50,855 nt of DNA, from contig NZ_HE578947.1 of the NCBI RefSeq assembly GCF_000321045.1, positions 473,700-524,554 of the forward strand, given 5' to 3'. Below, piece after piece: positions 1 to 7,242 of this stretch. Each line of letters opens with the position of its first letter. Position 1 is the first letter of the stretch. This stretch comes from Phytobacter massiliensis JC163 (GTDB taxonomy: Bacteria; Pseudomonadota; Gammaproteobacteria; Enterobacterales; Enterobacteriaceae). The notes beneath the pieces were generated by a model. It did no database searches. It was given only the letters and a program-made list of their open reading frames with translations, and had not been told where the DNA came from. The translations under genes and the position numbers were made by a program.

Positions 1-11
1 ACGTGTCGTCA

Positions 12-971
12 TTATGCTTTCTCTAAATGAAGTGCGATCATTGCTTCCAGCTTGCGCTGATCTTCTGCGAATAACCTGATGCCCTCAGCAAGCTTCTCTA
101 CAGCCATGGCGTCTTCATTGAATTGCCAGCGGAAATCAGCCTCGGTGATGGGGGAGGGTTTGGCCTCTGTCTGCGCAGGCAAATGCAGGTGCTGAATAAC
201 GTTGTAGTGGCCTTTATCCAGCATTTGCAGCAGTTGCGGAGAGACGGTGAGTTTGTCGCAGCCTGCCAGCGCCAGCACCTGTTCAACTTTGCGGAAACTG
301 GCGCCCATAACGACAGTTGAGTACCCGTGCTGTTTGAAGTAGTTAAAAATAGTGCGAACAGATTTAACCCCTTCATCCTGTTCAGGATCGTATTCACTGA
401 GCGGGTTTACTTTCTGATACCAGTCGTAAATACGACCGACAAAAGGTGAAATCAAAAAGACATTGGCTTCGGCGCAAGCCCTGGCCTGAGCAAAAGAGAA
501 AATGAGCGTCAGGTTACAGTTGATCCCCGCTTTTTCGAGTATTTCAGCGGCCCGGATTCCTTCCCACGTCGCGGCGATTTTAACAAGTACGCGAGATTTA
601 TCGATGCCCTGTAATTGATAAAGCCCGATGATACGTTTAGCACGCTCGACGCAGGCTTCGGTATTAAAGGAAAGACGGGCATCTATTTCTGTTGATATAC
701 GACCCGGTATATTGTTCAGGATTTCGCAGCCAATGTTAACTGCGAGTTTCTCACAGGCAATAACCGTTTGAGACTGTTGGTCGGCGGCTTTGTCTTTAGC
801 GAACTGCACGGCATCCTGAATGAGAGAGGCATATTCAGGAATCGCTGCGGCTTTGAGAATAAGGGACGGGTTAGTCGTCGCGTCTTCAGGATGCAATTGT
901 ACAATTGAAGATAAATCACCACTATCAACCACAATACTGGTGAGTTCTTTTAATGTGTCAAGTGCTGTCAT
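12..971 (-). CDS. Transaldolase, paralogue of TalB (last gene of the PTS operon)
   Basis: A complete 319-residue class I transaldolase, which moves a dihydroxyacetone unit between sugar phosphates in the cytoplasm. The signature DATTNPSLI is at residues 30-38. The expected active-site residues are visible: Asp16, Asn34, Glu95 and the Schiff-base Lys131 in VKIAATWEG, matching Asp17, Asn35, Glu96 and Lys132 of TalB. It is clearly related to talB at 26119-27072 but diverged, so the genome has at least two copies. It lies 71 bp after the epimerase gene on the same strand and looks like the last gene of a PTS operon. I infer a dedicated role in feeding the imported sugar phosphate into the pentose phosphate pathway. 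It could simply be this organism's TalA; the operon context argues for a specialised copy. Confidence 0.93.
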   Translation of the reverse strand: MTALDTLKELTSIVVDSGDLSSIVQLHPEDATTNPSLILKAAAIPEYASLIQDAVQFAKDKAADQQSQTVIACEKLAVNIGCEILNNIPGRISTEIDARLSFNTEACVERAKRIIGLYQLQGIDKSRVLVKIAATWEGIRAAEILEKAGINCNLTLIFSFAQARACAEANVFLISPFVGRIYDWYQKVNPLSEYDPEQDEGVKSVRTIFNYFKQHGYSTVVMGASFRKVEQVLALAGCDKLTVSPQLLQMLDKGHYNVIQHLHLPAQTEAKPSPITEADFRWQFNEDAMAVEKLAEGIRLFAEDQRKLEAMIALHLEKA

Positions 972-1042
972 GTTAGCTCCTGGCGTAAAAATAAACTGCG
1001 TTTCAAAATAAAATGCAGTGAAATAAGGGCAAAAATATAATT

Positions 1043-1723
1043 TTATGCAGCAACGGTTTCGCGCTGGAAGATATCAATCATCTTATCCCATGCCTGACTG
1101 ACATCGGCGTGTAAAGAAAACAGGCCGGACGTCCCAACGATAAACACATCGACGCCTGATGCAGCAATTTGCCCAAACGTTTTTTCATTACATGAGCCGT
1201 CGATTTCTGTCAGGTAGTGGTAATTATTACGCTCACGCATAGCGATCAGTTTTTTGATTTTATTAAGCGACTCAGGGATGAACTTCTGACCCGCAAAGCC
1301 AGGGTCAACGGACATTATGGTGACTTTATCCAGCAGATGTGCATATTCCGCGATGCTTTCCGCCGGGGTTGCCGGGTTAAGTACCACGCCGCATTTTTTG
1401 CCTGCGTCTTTGATCTGATTAAGAAGGCGGAAAATTTTGTTATTCGCCGTCTCCGGATGGAAACTAATAATGTCCGCCCCGGCATCGAGACACATTGGGA
1501 TAATGTCTTCGGGATGGTTAACCATCAGATGCACATCAATGGGCACGGTGGTGATTTTTTTCAGATTCTCAATAAAAAAGGGAGACAGCGTGATATTACG
1601 AACGTAGTTACCATCCATAATATCGACATGATAAAAGTCTGCTTTATTGTTCAATGCGGTAATTTGCTCTTTGAACTGTGTCAGATCCATACACATTAAT
1701 GACGGTGAAAATTTAGCGTCCAT
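1043..1723 (-). CDS. Ribulose-phosphate 3-epimerase family protein, AlsE-like
   Basis: A 226-residue TIM-barrel epimerase of the Rpe/AlsE family. Features seen are FSPSLMCMDL at the N-terminus, the metal-binding HVDIMDG motif near residue 35, DVHLMV, MSVDPGFAGQ and EIDGSC. SPSLMCMD, LNPATPAE and the C-terminal DVFIVGTSGLF resemble D-allulose-6-phosphate 3-epimerase (AlsE) more than housekeeping Rpe. The likely reaction is C3 epimerisation of a ketose phosphate; the true substrate (allulose-6-P, ribulose-5-P or another) cannot be read from sequence. It lies 24 bp after the IIC gene and before the transaldolase, in one transcription unit. Confidence 0.9.
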   Translation of the reverse strand: MDAKFSPSLMCMDLTQFKEQITALNNKADFYHVDIMDGNYVRNITLSPFFIENLKKITTVPIDVHLMVNHPEDIIPMCLDAGADIISFHPETANNKIFRLLNQIKDAGKKCGVVLNPATPAESIAEYAHLLDKVTIMSVDPGFAGQKFIPESLNKIKKLIAMRERNNYHYLTEIDGSCNEKTFGQIAASGVDVFIVGTSGLFSLHADVSQAWDKMIDIFQRETVAA

Positions 1724-1747
1724 GAACGACCTCTGATATGAAAATAG

Positions 1748-3010
1748 TTAGTTAAAAATGGAAATGATGTGGCTCAGGATGATCCCTACGACGCCGAAGT
1801 CAGCATCACCGAACGTGGTAGAGCCCAGTCCCATATCGCCCATCAGGGGGAGAAGAATGGCGGGCAGGAAGGAAATAAGCAGGCCGTGGGCAAATGCGCC
1901 TACCACCGCGCCGCGCCGTCCGCCGGTAATGTTGCCGTAAACGCCAGCCGTTGCTCCGCAGAAAAAGTGTGGAACCAGTCCCGGTACAATGACGCTCAAC
2001 CCGAACAGCGGGCAGAGGAACATGCTCACCAGACCTGCTACAAAGCTGGAAAGGAACCCGACGATGACGGCGTTAGGGGCAAAGGGAAAGACTGTCGGGC
2101 AGTCCAGAGCGGGCTTCGCATCCTTCACCAGTTTGTCAGCTATTCCTTTAAAGGCAGGAACGATCTCGGCAATCACCATGCGCACCCCGGCAAGGATGAC
2201 ATAAACGCCTGCGGCGAAGGTGAGGGACTGAATAACGGCGAAGATAATGTAGTTCTGGCCTGAACTCAGCGTTTCCTCAACGAAAGATTTCCCCGCAACG
2301 CTGACCAGCACCAGGAAAAGAATCATCATGGTGAGAGAGATCGCGACAGAAGAATCACGGAGAAAGTTCAGCGACTTAGGAACCTTAACTTCTTCGATTG
2401 AAGGGCTTCCCTTGCCTACAACTTTGCCAACAAGCGCGGATAGCAGATAACCGATAGAGCCAAAATGCCCCAGCGCCAGGTCATCGGTATTGGTAATTTT
2501 ACGCGTAAAGGGCTGCAAAATTGCAGGCGAAATCACCATCATGGCGCCCAGAATGACCGCACCGATAGCCACCACCCAAAATCCCGACAACCCACCTACA
2601 GACAAGATTACCGCCAGCATTGCTGCCATATAGAGGGTATGATGCCCGGTGAGGAAGATGTACTTCAATGGCGTTAAACGTGCGAGGGCGATATTAATAA
2701 GCATGCCCAGAACCATAATCATAGCGGTTGCCGTGCCGTAATTCTTCTGCGCCAGCGCGGCCATGGCATCCGTATTAGGAACCACGCCCTGAATATGAAA
2801 TGAATGTTCAAATAATTGGCTAAAGACAGTTAAGGTAGTCGCTACAATACCTGCGCCGGCAGTTAAAAGCACAAAACCCATTATTGTCTTGAGGGTGCCA
2901 GCGATAATATCTGACACCGATTTTTTCTGTAACAGCAGACCAATCAGTGAAAACAACCCGACCAGAATTGCCGGTGTCCCTAGTACATCGTAAATAACGA
3001 AATGAAGCAT
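1748..3010 (-). CDS. PTS permease IIC component, L-ascorbate (UlaA/SgaT) family
   Basis: A 420-residue, very hydrophobic protein with about ten or more predicted membrane segments. It resembles UlaA/SgaT: an N-terminal QKKSVSDIIAGTLKTIMGF region, a FLTGHHTLYMAA segment (compare MLTGHIMFQQA in UlaA), GVRMVIAEIVPAFKGIADKL, and FAPNAVIVGF. It is shorter than UlaA (about 465 residues), lacking some of the C-terminus. It should form the inner-membrane channel that moves the sugar while IIB phosphorylates it. It lies between the IIB and epimerase genes. The family suggests a sugar acid or related polyol, but the substrate is not established. Confidence 0.9.
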   Translation of the reverse strand: MLHFVIYDVLGTPAILVGLFSLIGLLLQKKSVSDIIAGTLKTIMGFVLLTAGAGIVATTLTVFSQLFEHSFHIQGVVPNTDAMAALAQKNYGTATAMIMVLGMLINIALARLTPLKYIFLTGHHTLYMAAMLAVILSVGGLSGFWVVAIGAVILGAMMVISPAILQPFTRKITNTDDLALGHFGSIGYLLSALVGKVVGKGSPSIEEVKVPKSLNFLRDSSVAISLTMMILFLVLVSVAGKSFVEETLSSGQNYIIFAVIQSLTFAAGVYVILAGVRMVIAEIVPAFKGIADKLVKDAKPALDCPTVFPFAPNAVIVGFLSSFVAGLVSMFLCPLFGLSVIVPGLVPHFFCGATAGVYGNITGGRRGAVVGAFAHGLLISFLPAILLPLMGDMGLGSTTFGDADFGVVGIILSHIISIFN

Positions 3011-3040
3011 GATAAACTCCAGGAATCAGAGGGAAAGTGC

Positions 3041-3307
3041 TTAGATGTTTGCTTCTAAAATTTCTTTGATTTTATTATTATCCAGTAAATTGCTGAGCCC
3101 AAAAACTTTCGCAGGATGGTCTTTGAGATGCTCTGCAATATCTTTTGCGCTGAGAATAATATCCGCGGACTCGCTTTTCGCAGAAGTCATGTCGGTGTGG
3201 CTCACCTCTGCCTCTTTATTAATCTCATTAAGTATTTTTTTGACATTCATTTCAACGATAAAACTGCTGCCTAAACCATTACCGCAAACGATAAGCACTT
3301 TCTTCAT
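3041..3307 (-). CDS. PTS IIB component, UlaB-like
   Basis: An 88-residue IIB domain of the lactose/ascorbate fold. The phospho-acceptor Cys8 is in the P-loop-like sequence VCGNGLGSSF, followed by a helix and SADIILSAKD. It takes phosphate from IIA and passes it to the sugar carried by IIC. It sits 13 bp after the IIA stop and 30 bp before the IIC start, so the three subunits are separate polypeptides of one operon, as in ulaABC, but in the order A-B-C rather than C-B-A. Confidence 0.92.
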   Translation of the reverse strand: MKKVLIVCGNGLGSSFIVEMNVKKILNEINKEAEVSHTDMTSAKSESADIILSAKDIAEHLKDHPAKVFGLSNLLDNNKIKEILEANI

Positions 3308-3320
3308 GGGATTTATCCTT

Positions 3321-3758
3321 TCAGTTAATTACAGCCTGAATGGCATTGAGATCTGCTGCTTTTAACAACCGATTTAACTTCTCTTCATCACTAAAAATAT
3401 TTGCCAGTTCACTGATCATGTTGATGTGCTCTTCGCCGGAGTGGGCACACAGCATAATAACCACATATACGGGGTCATTCTCTGCAGAGTTGAATGAAAC
3501 GCCCTTTCTGATATGAAGAAGCGACAAACCATTTTTTATTGCGCCTTGTTCAGGCCGGGCATGCGGCATGGCCAGGCCTGGCGCTAATACATAATAAGGC
3601 CCTAATTCATTATGGCTTTTAATGATCGCATTAATATAGTCATCGGTTACATAACCCTGCGCCAGTAGAGGTTCTGCTGAAAGCAGAACGGCATTTTCCC
3701 AGCTATCAATCGCGTCGATGACATTAATTTTGTCGGGTGTTAACCAGTCGCTGATCAT
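3321..3758 (-). CDS. PTS IIA component (mannitol/fructose-type fold)
   Basis: A 145-residue IIA domain of the PTS_EIIA_2 class. The active histidine is His66 in GLAMPHARPEQG, the usual PHARP signature. The start at 3758 was chosen over an upstream in-frame codon at 3845 because AGAGGT precedes this ATG at normal spacing, and because the 5' extension would run into the CRP site and first palindromic operator. It is the first gene of the operon, receiving phosphate from HPr in the cytoplasm. Confidence 0.9.
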   Translation of the reverse strand: MISDWLTPDKINVIDAIDSWENAVLLSAEPLLAQGYVTDDYINAIIKSHNELGPYYVLAPGLAMPHARPEQGAIKNGLSLLHIRKGVSFNSAENDPVYVVIMLCAHSGEEHINMISELANIFSDEEKLNRLLKAADLNAIQAVIN

Positions 3759-3786
3759 GTTTACCTCTAAGGCTTCATCAGGCTGA

Positions 3787-3829
3787 ACTATAAACAGCAA
3801 ACTAAAATGCAACTGTGATCTGTATCGCA
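3787..3829 (-). promoter_or_regulatory. Putative class II CRP-dependent promoter of the PTS operon
   Basis: Reading leftwards, a -10-like TATAGT occupies 3792-3787, predicting a start near 3780, 22 bases before the IIA ATG. The -35 position (CAGTTG) is poor. A CRP-like site TGTGA-N6-TCGCA lies at 3814-3829, centred near -41.5 from that predicted start, the classical class II position. The site differs from TGTGA-N6-TCACA at one base. The spacing is measured; CRP control is inferred. Confidence 0.6.
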
Positions 3830-3831
3830 GA

Positions 3832-3843
3832 GTTAGCGCTAAC
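3832..3843. promoter_or_regulatory. Palindromic operator 1, LacI-family type
   Basis: A perfect 12-bp palindrome, GTTAGCGCTAAC, lies between the divergent PTS operon and the LacI-type gene. Its shape and central CG step are typical of LacI/GntR/IdnR-family operators. It sits 2 bp from the CRP-like site, so a bound repressor would probably clash with CRP. A second version lies 34 bp away centre to centre. Confidence 0.7.
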
Positions 3844-3865
3844 ACGTAAAAATGTTAAAAATTGA

Positions 3866-3877
3866 GTTACCGCTAAC
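3866..3877. promoter_or_regulatory. Palindromic operator 2, LacI-family type
   Basis: GTTACCGCTAAC differs from operator 1 by one base and is centred 34 bp from it, close to three helical turns. It lies upstream of the predicted -10 of the regulator gene, so the pair could serve autoregulation as well as control of the PTS operon. Confidence 0.68.
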
Positions 3878-3910
3878 AAGATTCATGATGTGCTTACTTT
3901 TGTGTTAAGT

Positions 3911-3916
3911 TATAAT
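3911..3916 (+). promoter_or_regulatory. Putative -10 box of the LacI-family regulator gene
   Basis: A perfect TATAAT lies 57 bases before the chosen GTG start at 3973. No good -35 is seen at 16-18 bp spacing. If real, transcription would begin near 3923, downstream of the alternative GTG at 3919, which favours the 3973 start. Confidence 0.45.
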
Positions 3917-3972
3917 ATGTGTCAAAGATATTTTTTTCTATTTCACGAGTTTTCAAATGGTTGGAGAAGTTT

Positions 3973-5022
3973 GTGCAGATTTCAGACTCAGACGGTAGCC
4001 CGAAAGAAAAACGGCGTAAAGGGACAGGCAAGATTACCCTGAACGAAGTGGCTGAGTTTGTTGGCGTGAGTGCCATGACTGTCTCACGTGCATTAAGGAT
4101 GCCTGAAAAAGTCAATCCCGACCTTCGCAATCGTATTGATGCCGCAGTGAGTCAGCTTGGCTATGTACCGAACCTCCAGGCGAGAAACCTGGCATCCGTC
4201 CACTCCGATCTCATTTTAGTCGTCGCGCCAACGTTCTCTTCGCCCGGCTTTTTGACAGTATCTGAATCATTGCAAACTGTACTGTCCAAACGGGGCTATA
4301 CCATGATGTTCATGGAATCGGGTCACGATGGCCAAAGTGAACAAAAAACGTTTGAAAAAATTCTCGCCTATAACCCGGCGGCGATCATCCAGTTCAATAT
4401 CGACACCGTTGAGGGGTGTACCCAACTGCTTGCCAATGTCGATGTGCCGATACTGGAAATTGGCGCGTTAAATCCCAACTCTATTGGGATGAGCGTTGGT
4501 GTGGATTACGGTAAGGCGATTAACAAAATCATCACGCATATGGCCAATGCATCCTTGAAAAACATTGCGTTGCTCTGTACCCCCGCCAACAATACGATGT
4601 TTCGTCAGGTATTAAGCGGGTGGAATACCTCCATGCTCGCCCTGAATCGCTCTCCACACCGGGTAGTGACAACCCATTTGCCATCAACCATCACCACTGG
4701 CGTTAATACCTTCCGGGATATGATGATTACCTGGGATGATCTGGACGCATTAATTTGCACGTCGGATGAAATGGCATGTGGATGTATGCTGGCGTGCCAC
4801 AGCGCGGGTATAAAAATACCCAATACCGTTTCCATTGCGAGTTTAGGCGGTGGCGCGCTATCAATGGTATGCTCGCCTTCCCTGACAACCGTTGAGTTTC
4901 CCTGGAGTGAAATCGGCATCAAAGCCGGGAAAGCGCTCCTTGATCTTCTTAACGACGTTCCCGGGGAAAAATTCATTGAGATCCCCTCAACGTTAAAAGT
5001 CAGAGCAAGCACAACTCATTAA
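3973..5022 (+). CDS. LacI/GntR-family transcriptional regulator of the PTS operon
   Basis: A 349-residue regulator. Residues 21-45 form a LacI-type helix-turn-helix (ITLNEVAEFVGVSAMTVSRALR) with a hinge helix about residues 60-70, then a periplasmic-binding-protein-like sensor domain. The DNA-binding part resembles GntR and IdnR. The GTG at 3973 was chosen because GGAG sits 6 bases before it; a GTG at 3919 would add 18 residues but seems to lie upstream of the transcript start. It is divergent from the PTS operon with two palindromic operators between them, so it very likely represses that operon until a sugar or sugar phosphate binds. The inducer is unknown. Confidence 0.88.
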   Translation: MQISDSDGSPKEKRRKGTGKITLNEVAEFVGVSAMTVSRALRMPEKVNPDLRNRIDAAVSQLGYVPNLQARNLASVHSDLILVVAPTFSSPGFLTVSESLQTVLSKRGYTMMFMESGHDGQSEQKTFEKILAYNPAAIIQFNIDTVEGCTQLLANVDVPILEIGALNPNSIGMSVGVDYGKAINKIITHMANASLKNIALLCTPANNTMFRQVLSGWNTSMLALNRSPHRVVTTHLPSTITTGVNTFRDMMITWDDLDALICTSDEMACGCMLACHSAGIKIPNTVSIASLGGGALSMVCSPSLTTVEFPWSEIGIKAGKALLDLLNDVPGEKFIEIPSTLKVRASTTH

Positions 5023-5161
5023 ACGTTGCCGAACAGCGGCTTAACGCCCCCTTCCTTGTCAGACTCCAGAATAGATTAAAAGTAAGCGGCTGAATGGGTA
5101 GCTATTGCGTTAGTGCGGCCTGGTGGCACCGGCGTAGCCCGGATAAGGCGAAGCCGGCATA

Positions 5162-5187
5162 AAAAAAGCAGCTTGCGCTGCTTTTTT
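5162..5187. terminator. Bidirectional terminator hairpin, copy 1
   Basis: Six A, GCAGC, loop TTGC, GCTGC, six T: a symmetric intrinsic terminator working on either strand. An identical 26-base copy lies at 5339-5364. This copy would end transcripts of the LacI-type gene. Confidence 0.8.
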
Positions 5188-5224
5188 CAGACTGCTGACA
5201 AAGCCAACAGGAATTCATGGAACG

Positions 5225-5292
5225 GCGTAGCCCGGGTAAACGTAGTGCACCTGGGACTCCCGGATGCGGCGAAACGCCTTATCCGGGCTACC
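5225..5292. repeat. REP/BIME element between the regulator and ettA
   Basis: Two REP-like arms, GTAGCCCGGG at the left and TATCCGGGCTACC at the right, enclose CCGGATGCGGCGAAACGCC. This is the paired structure of a bacterial interspersed mosaic element. A further REP-like fragment (GTAGCCCGGATAAGGCG) lies at about 5135-5151, before terminator copy 1. The 347-base gap between the regulator gene and ettA is thus made of repeats and terminators, with no gene seen. Confidence 0.75.
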
Positions 5293-5338
5293 GTCATTGT
5301 GCCGCTCTTTCGTCACTCCCGGGTTTGTCAATAACCTC

Positions 5339-5364
5339 AAAAAAGCAGCTTGCGCTGCTTTTTT
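5339..5364. terminator. Terminator hairpin of ettA, copy 2
   Basis: The same 26 bases as at 5162-5187, starting 5 bases after the ettA stop in the direction of its transcription. The six-base U tract and GC stem make a good intrinsic terminator. Confidence 0.85.
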
Positions 5365-5369
5365 GCTGT

Positions 5370-7037
5370 TTATTTTGCAATACGTTTGTACTTGATACGC
5401 TTCGGCTCCAGCGCGTCGGCGCCCAGCGTGCGTTTCTTATACTCTTCGTATTCGGTGAAGTTACCTTCGAAGAACTCCACCTTACCTTCATCCTGATAAT
5501 CCAGAATGTGGGTGGCGATACGGTCGAGGAACCAACGGTCGTGCGAGATAACCATCGCGCAGCCCGGGAACTCCAGCAGGGCGTTTTCCAGCGCGCGCAG
5601 GGTTTCGATATCCAGGTCGTTGGTCGGTTCATCGAGCAGCAGCACGTTGCCGCCAACCTGCAGCAGCTTCGCCAGATGCAGACGGCCGCGTTCACCGCCG
5701 GACAGCTCGCCAACGCGTTTGCCCTGGTCGGTGCCTTTGAAGTTGAAGCGGCCAACGTAGGCGCGGCTTGGCATCTCGGTGTTGCCGATCTTCATGATAT
5801 CGAGACCGCCGGAAACCTCTTCCCACACGGTTTTGCTGTTGTCCATTGCATCACGGAACTGATCCACGGACGCCAGCTTAACGGTATCACCCAGGGTAAT
5901 GGTGCCTGCATCCGGCTGTTCCTGCCCAGACATCATGCGGAACAGGGTCGATTTACCCGCGCCGTTCGGGCCGATAATGCCAACGATAGCGCCTTTCGGA
6001 ACCGAAAAGCTCAAATCGTCAATCAGCAGGCGGTCACCGTACGATTTACGCAGGTTATTGACCTCAATAACTTTATCCCCCAGACGTGCGCCAGGCGGAA
6101 TAAACAGTTCGTTGGTTTCGTTACGCTTCTGGTACTCCATGCTGTTGAGTTCTTCAAAGCGAGCCAGACGCGCCTTACCTTTAGACTGGCGGCCCTTCGC
6201 ACCCTGGCGAACCCACTCCAGCTCTTTCTCGATAGACTTACGGCGTGCCGCTTCGGCAGAGGCTTCCTGCGCCAGACGCTGATCTTTCTGCTCCAGCCAG
6301 GAGGAGTAGTTGCCCTCCCACGGAATGCCTTCGCCGCGGTCCAGTTCCAGAATCCAGCCCGCCACGTTGTCGAGGAAGTAACGGTCGTGGGTAATCGCTA
6401 CCACGGTGCCTTCGAAATCGTGCAGGAAGCGCTCCAGCCAGGCCACGGACTCGGCGTCTAGGTGGTTGGTCGGTTCGTCGAGCAGCAGCATGTCCGGCTT
6501 TTCCAGCAGCAGGCGGCACAGCGCCACGCGGCGACGTTCACCCCCGGAGAGGTTAGCGATTTTCGCATCCCAGTCCGGCAGGCGCAGGGCATCTGCCGCG
6601 CGCTCCAGCTGTACGTTCAGGTTATGACCATCATGCGCCTGGATAATCTCTTCAAACTTGCCCTGTTGGGCCGCAAGCTTGTCGAAATCGGCGTCCGGCT
6701 CGGCGTACTTCGCGTACACCTCATCAAGGCCTTTCAGCGCGTTAACCACTTCCGCAACCGCTTCTTCCACGGATTCACGGACGGTATGTTCAGGGTTGAG
6801 CTGCGGCTCCTGGGGCAGGTAGCCGATTTTGATGCCGGGCTGCGGGCGGGCTTCACCTTCGATATCGGTATCAATGCCAGCCATGATGCGCAGCAGGGTA
6901 GACTTACCGGCGCCGTTAAGGCCCAGTACGCCGATTTTTGCGCCAGGGAAGAAACTCAGCGAGATGTTTTTCAAAATATGACGTTTCGGCGGAACAACTT
7001 TGCCGACACGATGCATGGTATATACGAATTGAGCCAC
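5370..7037 (-). CDS. ettA: Energy-dependent translational throttle protein EttA (ABC-F)
   Basis: A 555-residue ABC-F ATPase that binds the ribosomal E site and gates entry into elongation according to the ATP/ADP state; it is cytoplasmic with no membrane segments. Two ABC modules are seen, with Walker [10 protein letters not shown] and GPNGAGKST and signatures [10 protein letters not shown] and [10 protein letters not shown], each followed by LLLDEPTN. The arginine/lysine-rich linker ([27 protein letters not shown]) lies between them. The GTG start at 7037 gives exactly the E. coli length and beginning ([13 protein letters not shown]); the longer open frame to 7310 is an unrelated extension. 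Divergent from slt. Confidence 0.97.
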   Translation of the reverse strand: MAQFVYTMHRVGKVVPPKRHILKNISLSFFPGAKIGVLGLNGAGKSTLLRIMAGIDTDIEGEARPQPGIKIGYLPQEPQLNPEHTVRESVEEAVAEVVNALKGLDEVYAKYAEPDADFDKLAAQQGKFEEIIQAHDGHNLNVQLERAADALRLPDWDAKIANLSGGERRRVALCRLLLEKPDMLLLDEPTNHLDAESVAWLERFLHDFEGTVVAITHDRYFLDNVAGWILELDRGEGIPWEGNYSSWLEQKDQRLAQEASAEAARRKSIEKELEWVRQGAKGRQSKGKARLARFEELNSMEYQKRNETNELFIPPGARLGDKVIEVNNLRKSYGDRLLIDDLSFSVPKGAIVGIIGPNGAGKSTLFRMMSGQEQPDAGTITLGDTVKLASVDQFRDAMDNSKTVWEEVSGGLDIMKIGNTEMPSRAYVGRFNFKGTDQGKRVGELSGGERGRLHLAKLLQVGGNVLLLDEPTNDLDIETLRALENALLEFPGCAMVISHDRWFLDRIATHILDYQDEGKVEFFEGNFTEYEEYKKRTLGADALEPKRIKYKRIAK

Positions 7038-7242
7038 GTTGGACTTCGCCTCTTCTATGTAATATTCAACAGCGGAGTGTAGCCGTTTTCGACGCTCAAT
7101 CCCAGCCAGCCGCGCCCGGAGTGTTAAATCGTACAAGAAAGGTAAAAAAGTGTGCATGACGTGGCGCGTTGCGGTTCGCCCGGTTAGCATTAATAGATTA
7201 TGCGGCATGAGGCTGCTAACACAGGTAAAAGAGGAAGAAGCA

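Noticed and set aside
3919..3972. GTG at 3919 as start of the LacI-family gene
   Set aside because: It lies 3 bases after a TATAAT box and has no Shine-Dalgarno; the GTG at 3973 has GGAG at good spacing.
5217..6461. A 414-residue open frame antisense to ettA, starting in the BIME
   Set aside because: It mirrors the conserved ettA codons, and its start lies in repeat DNA.
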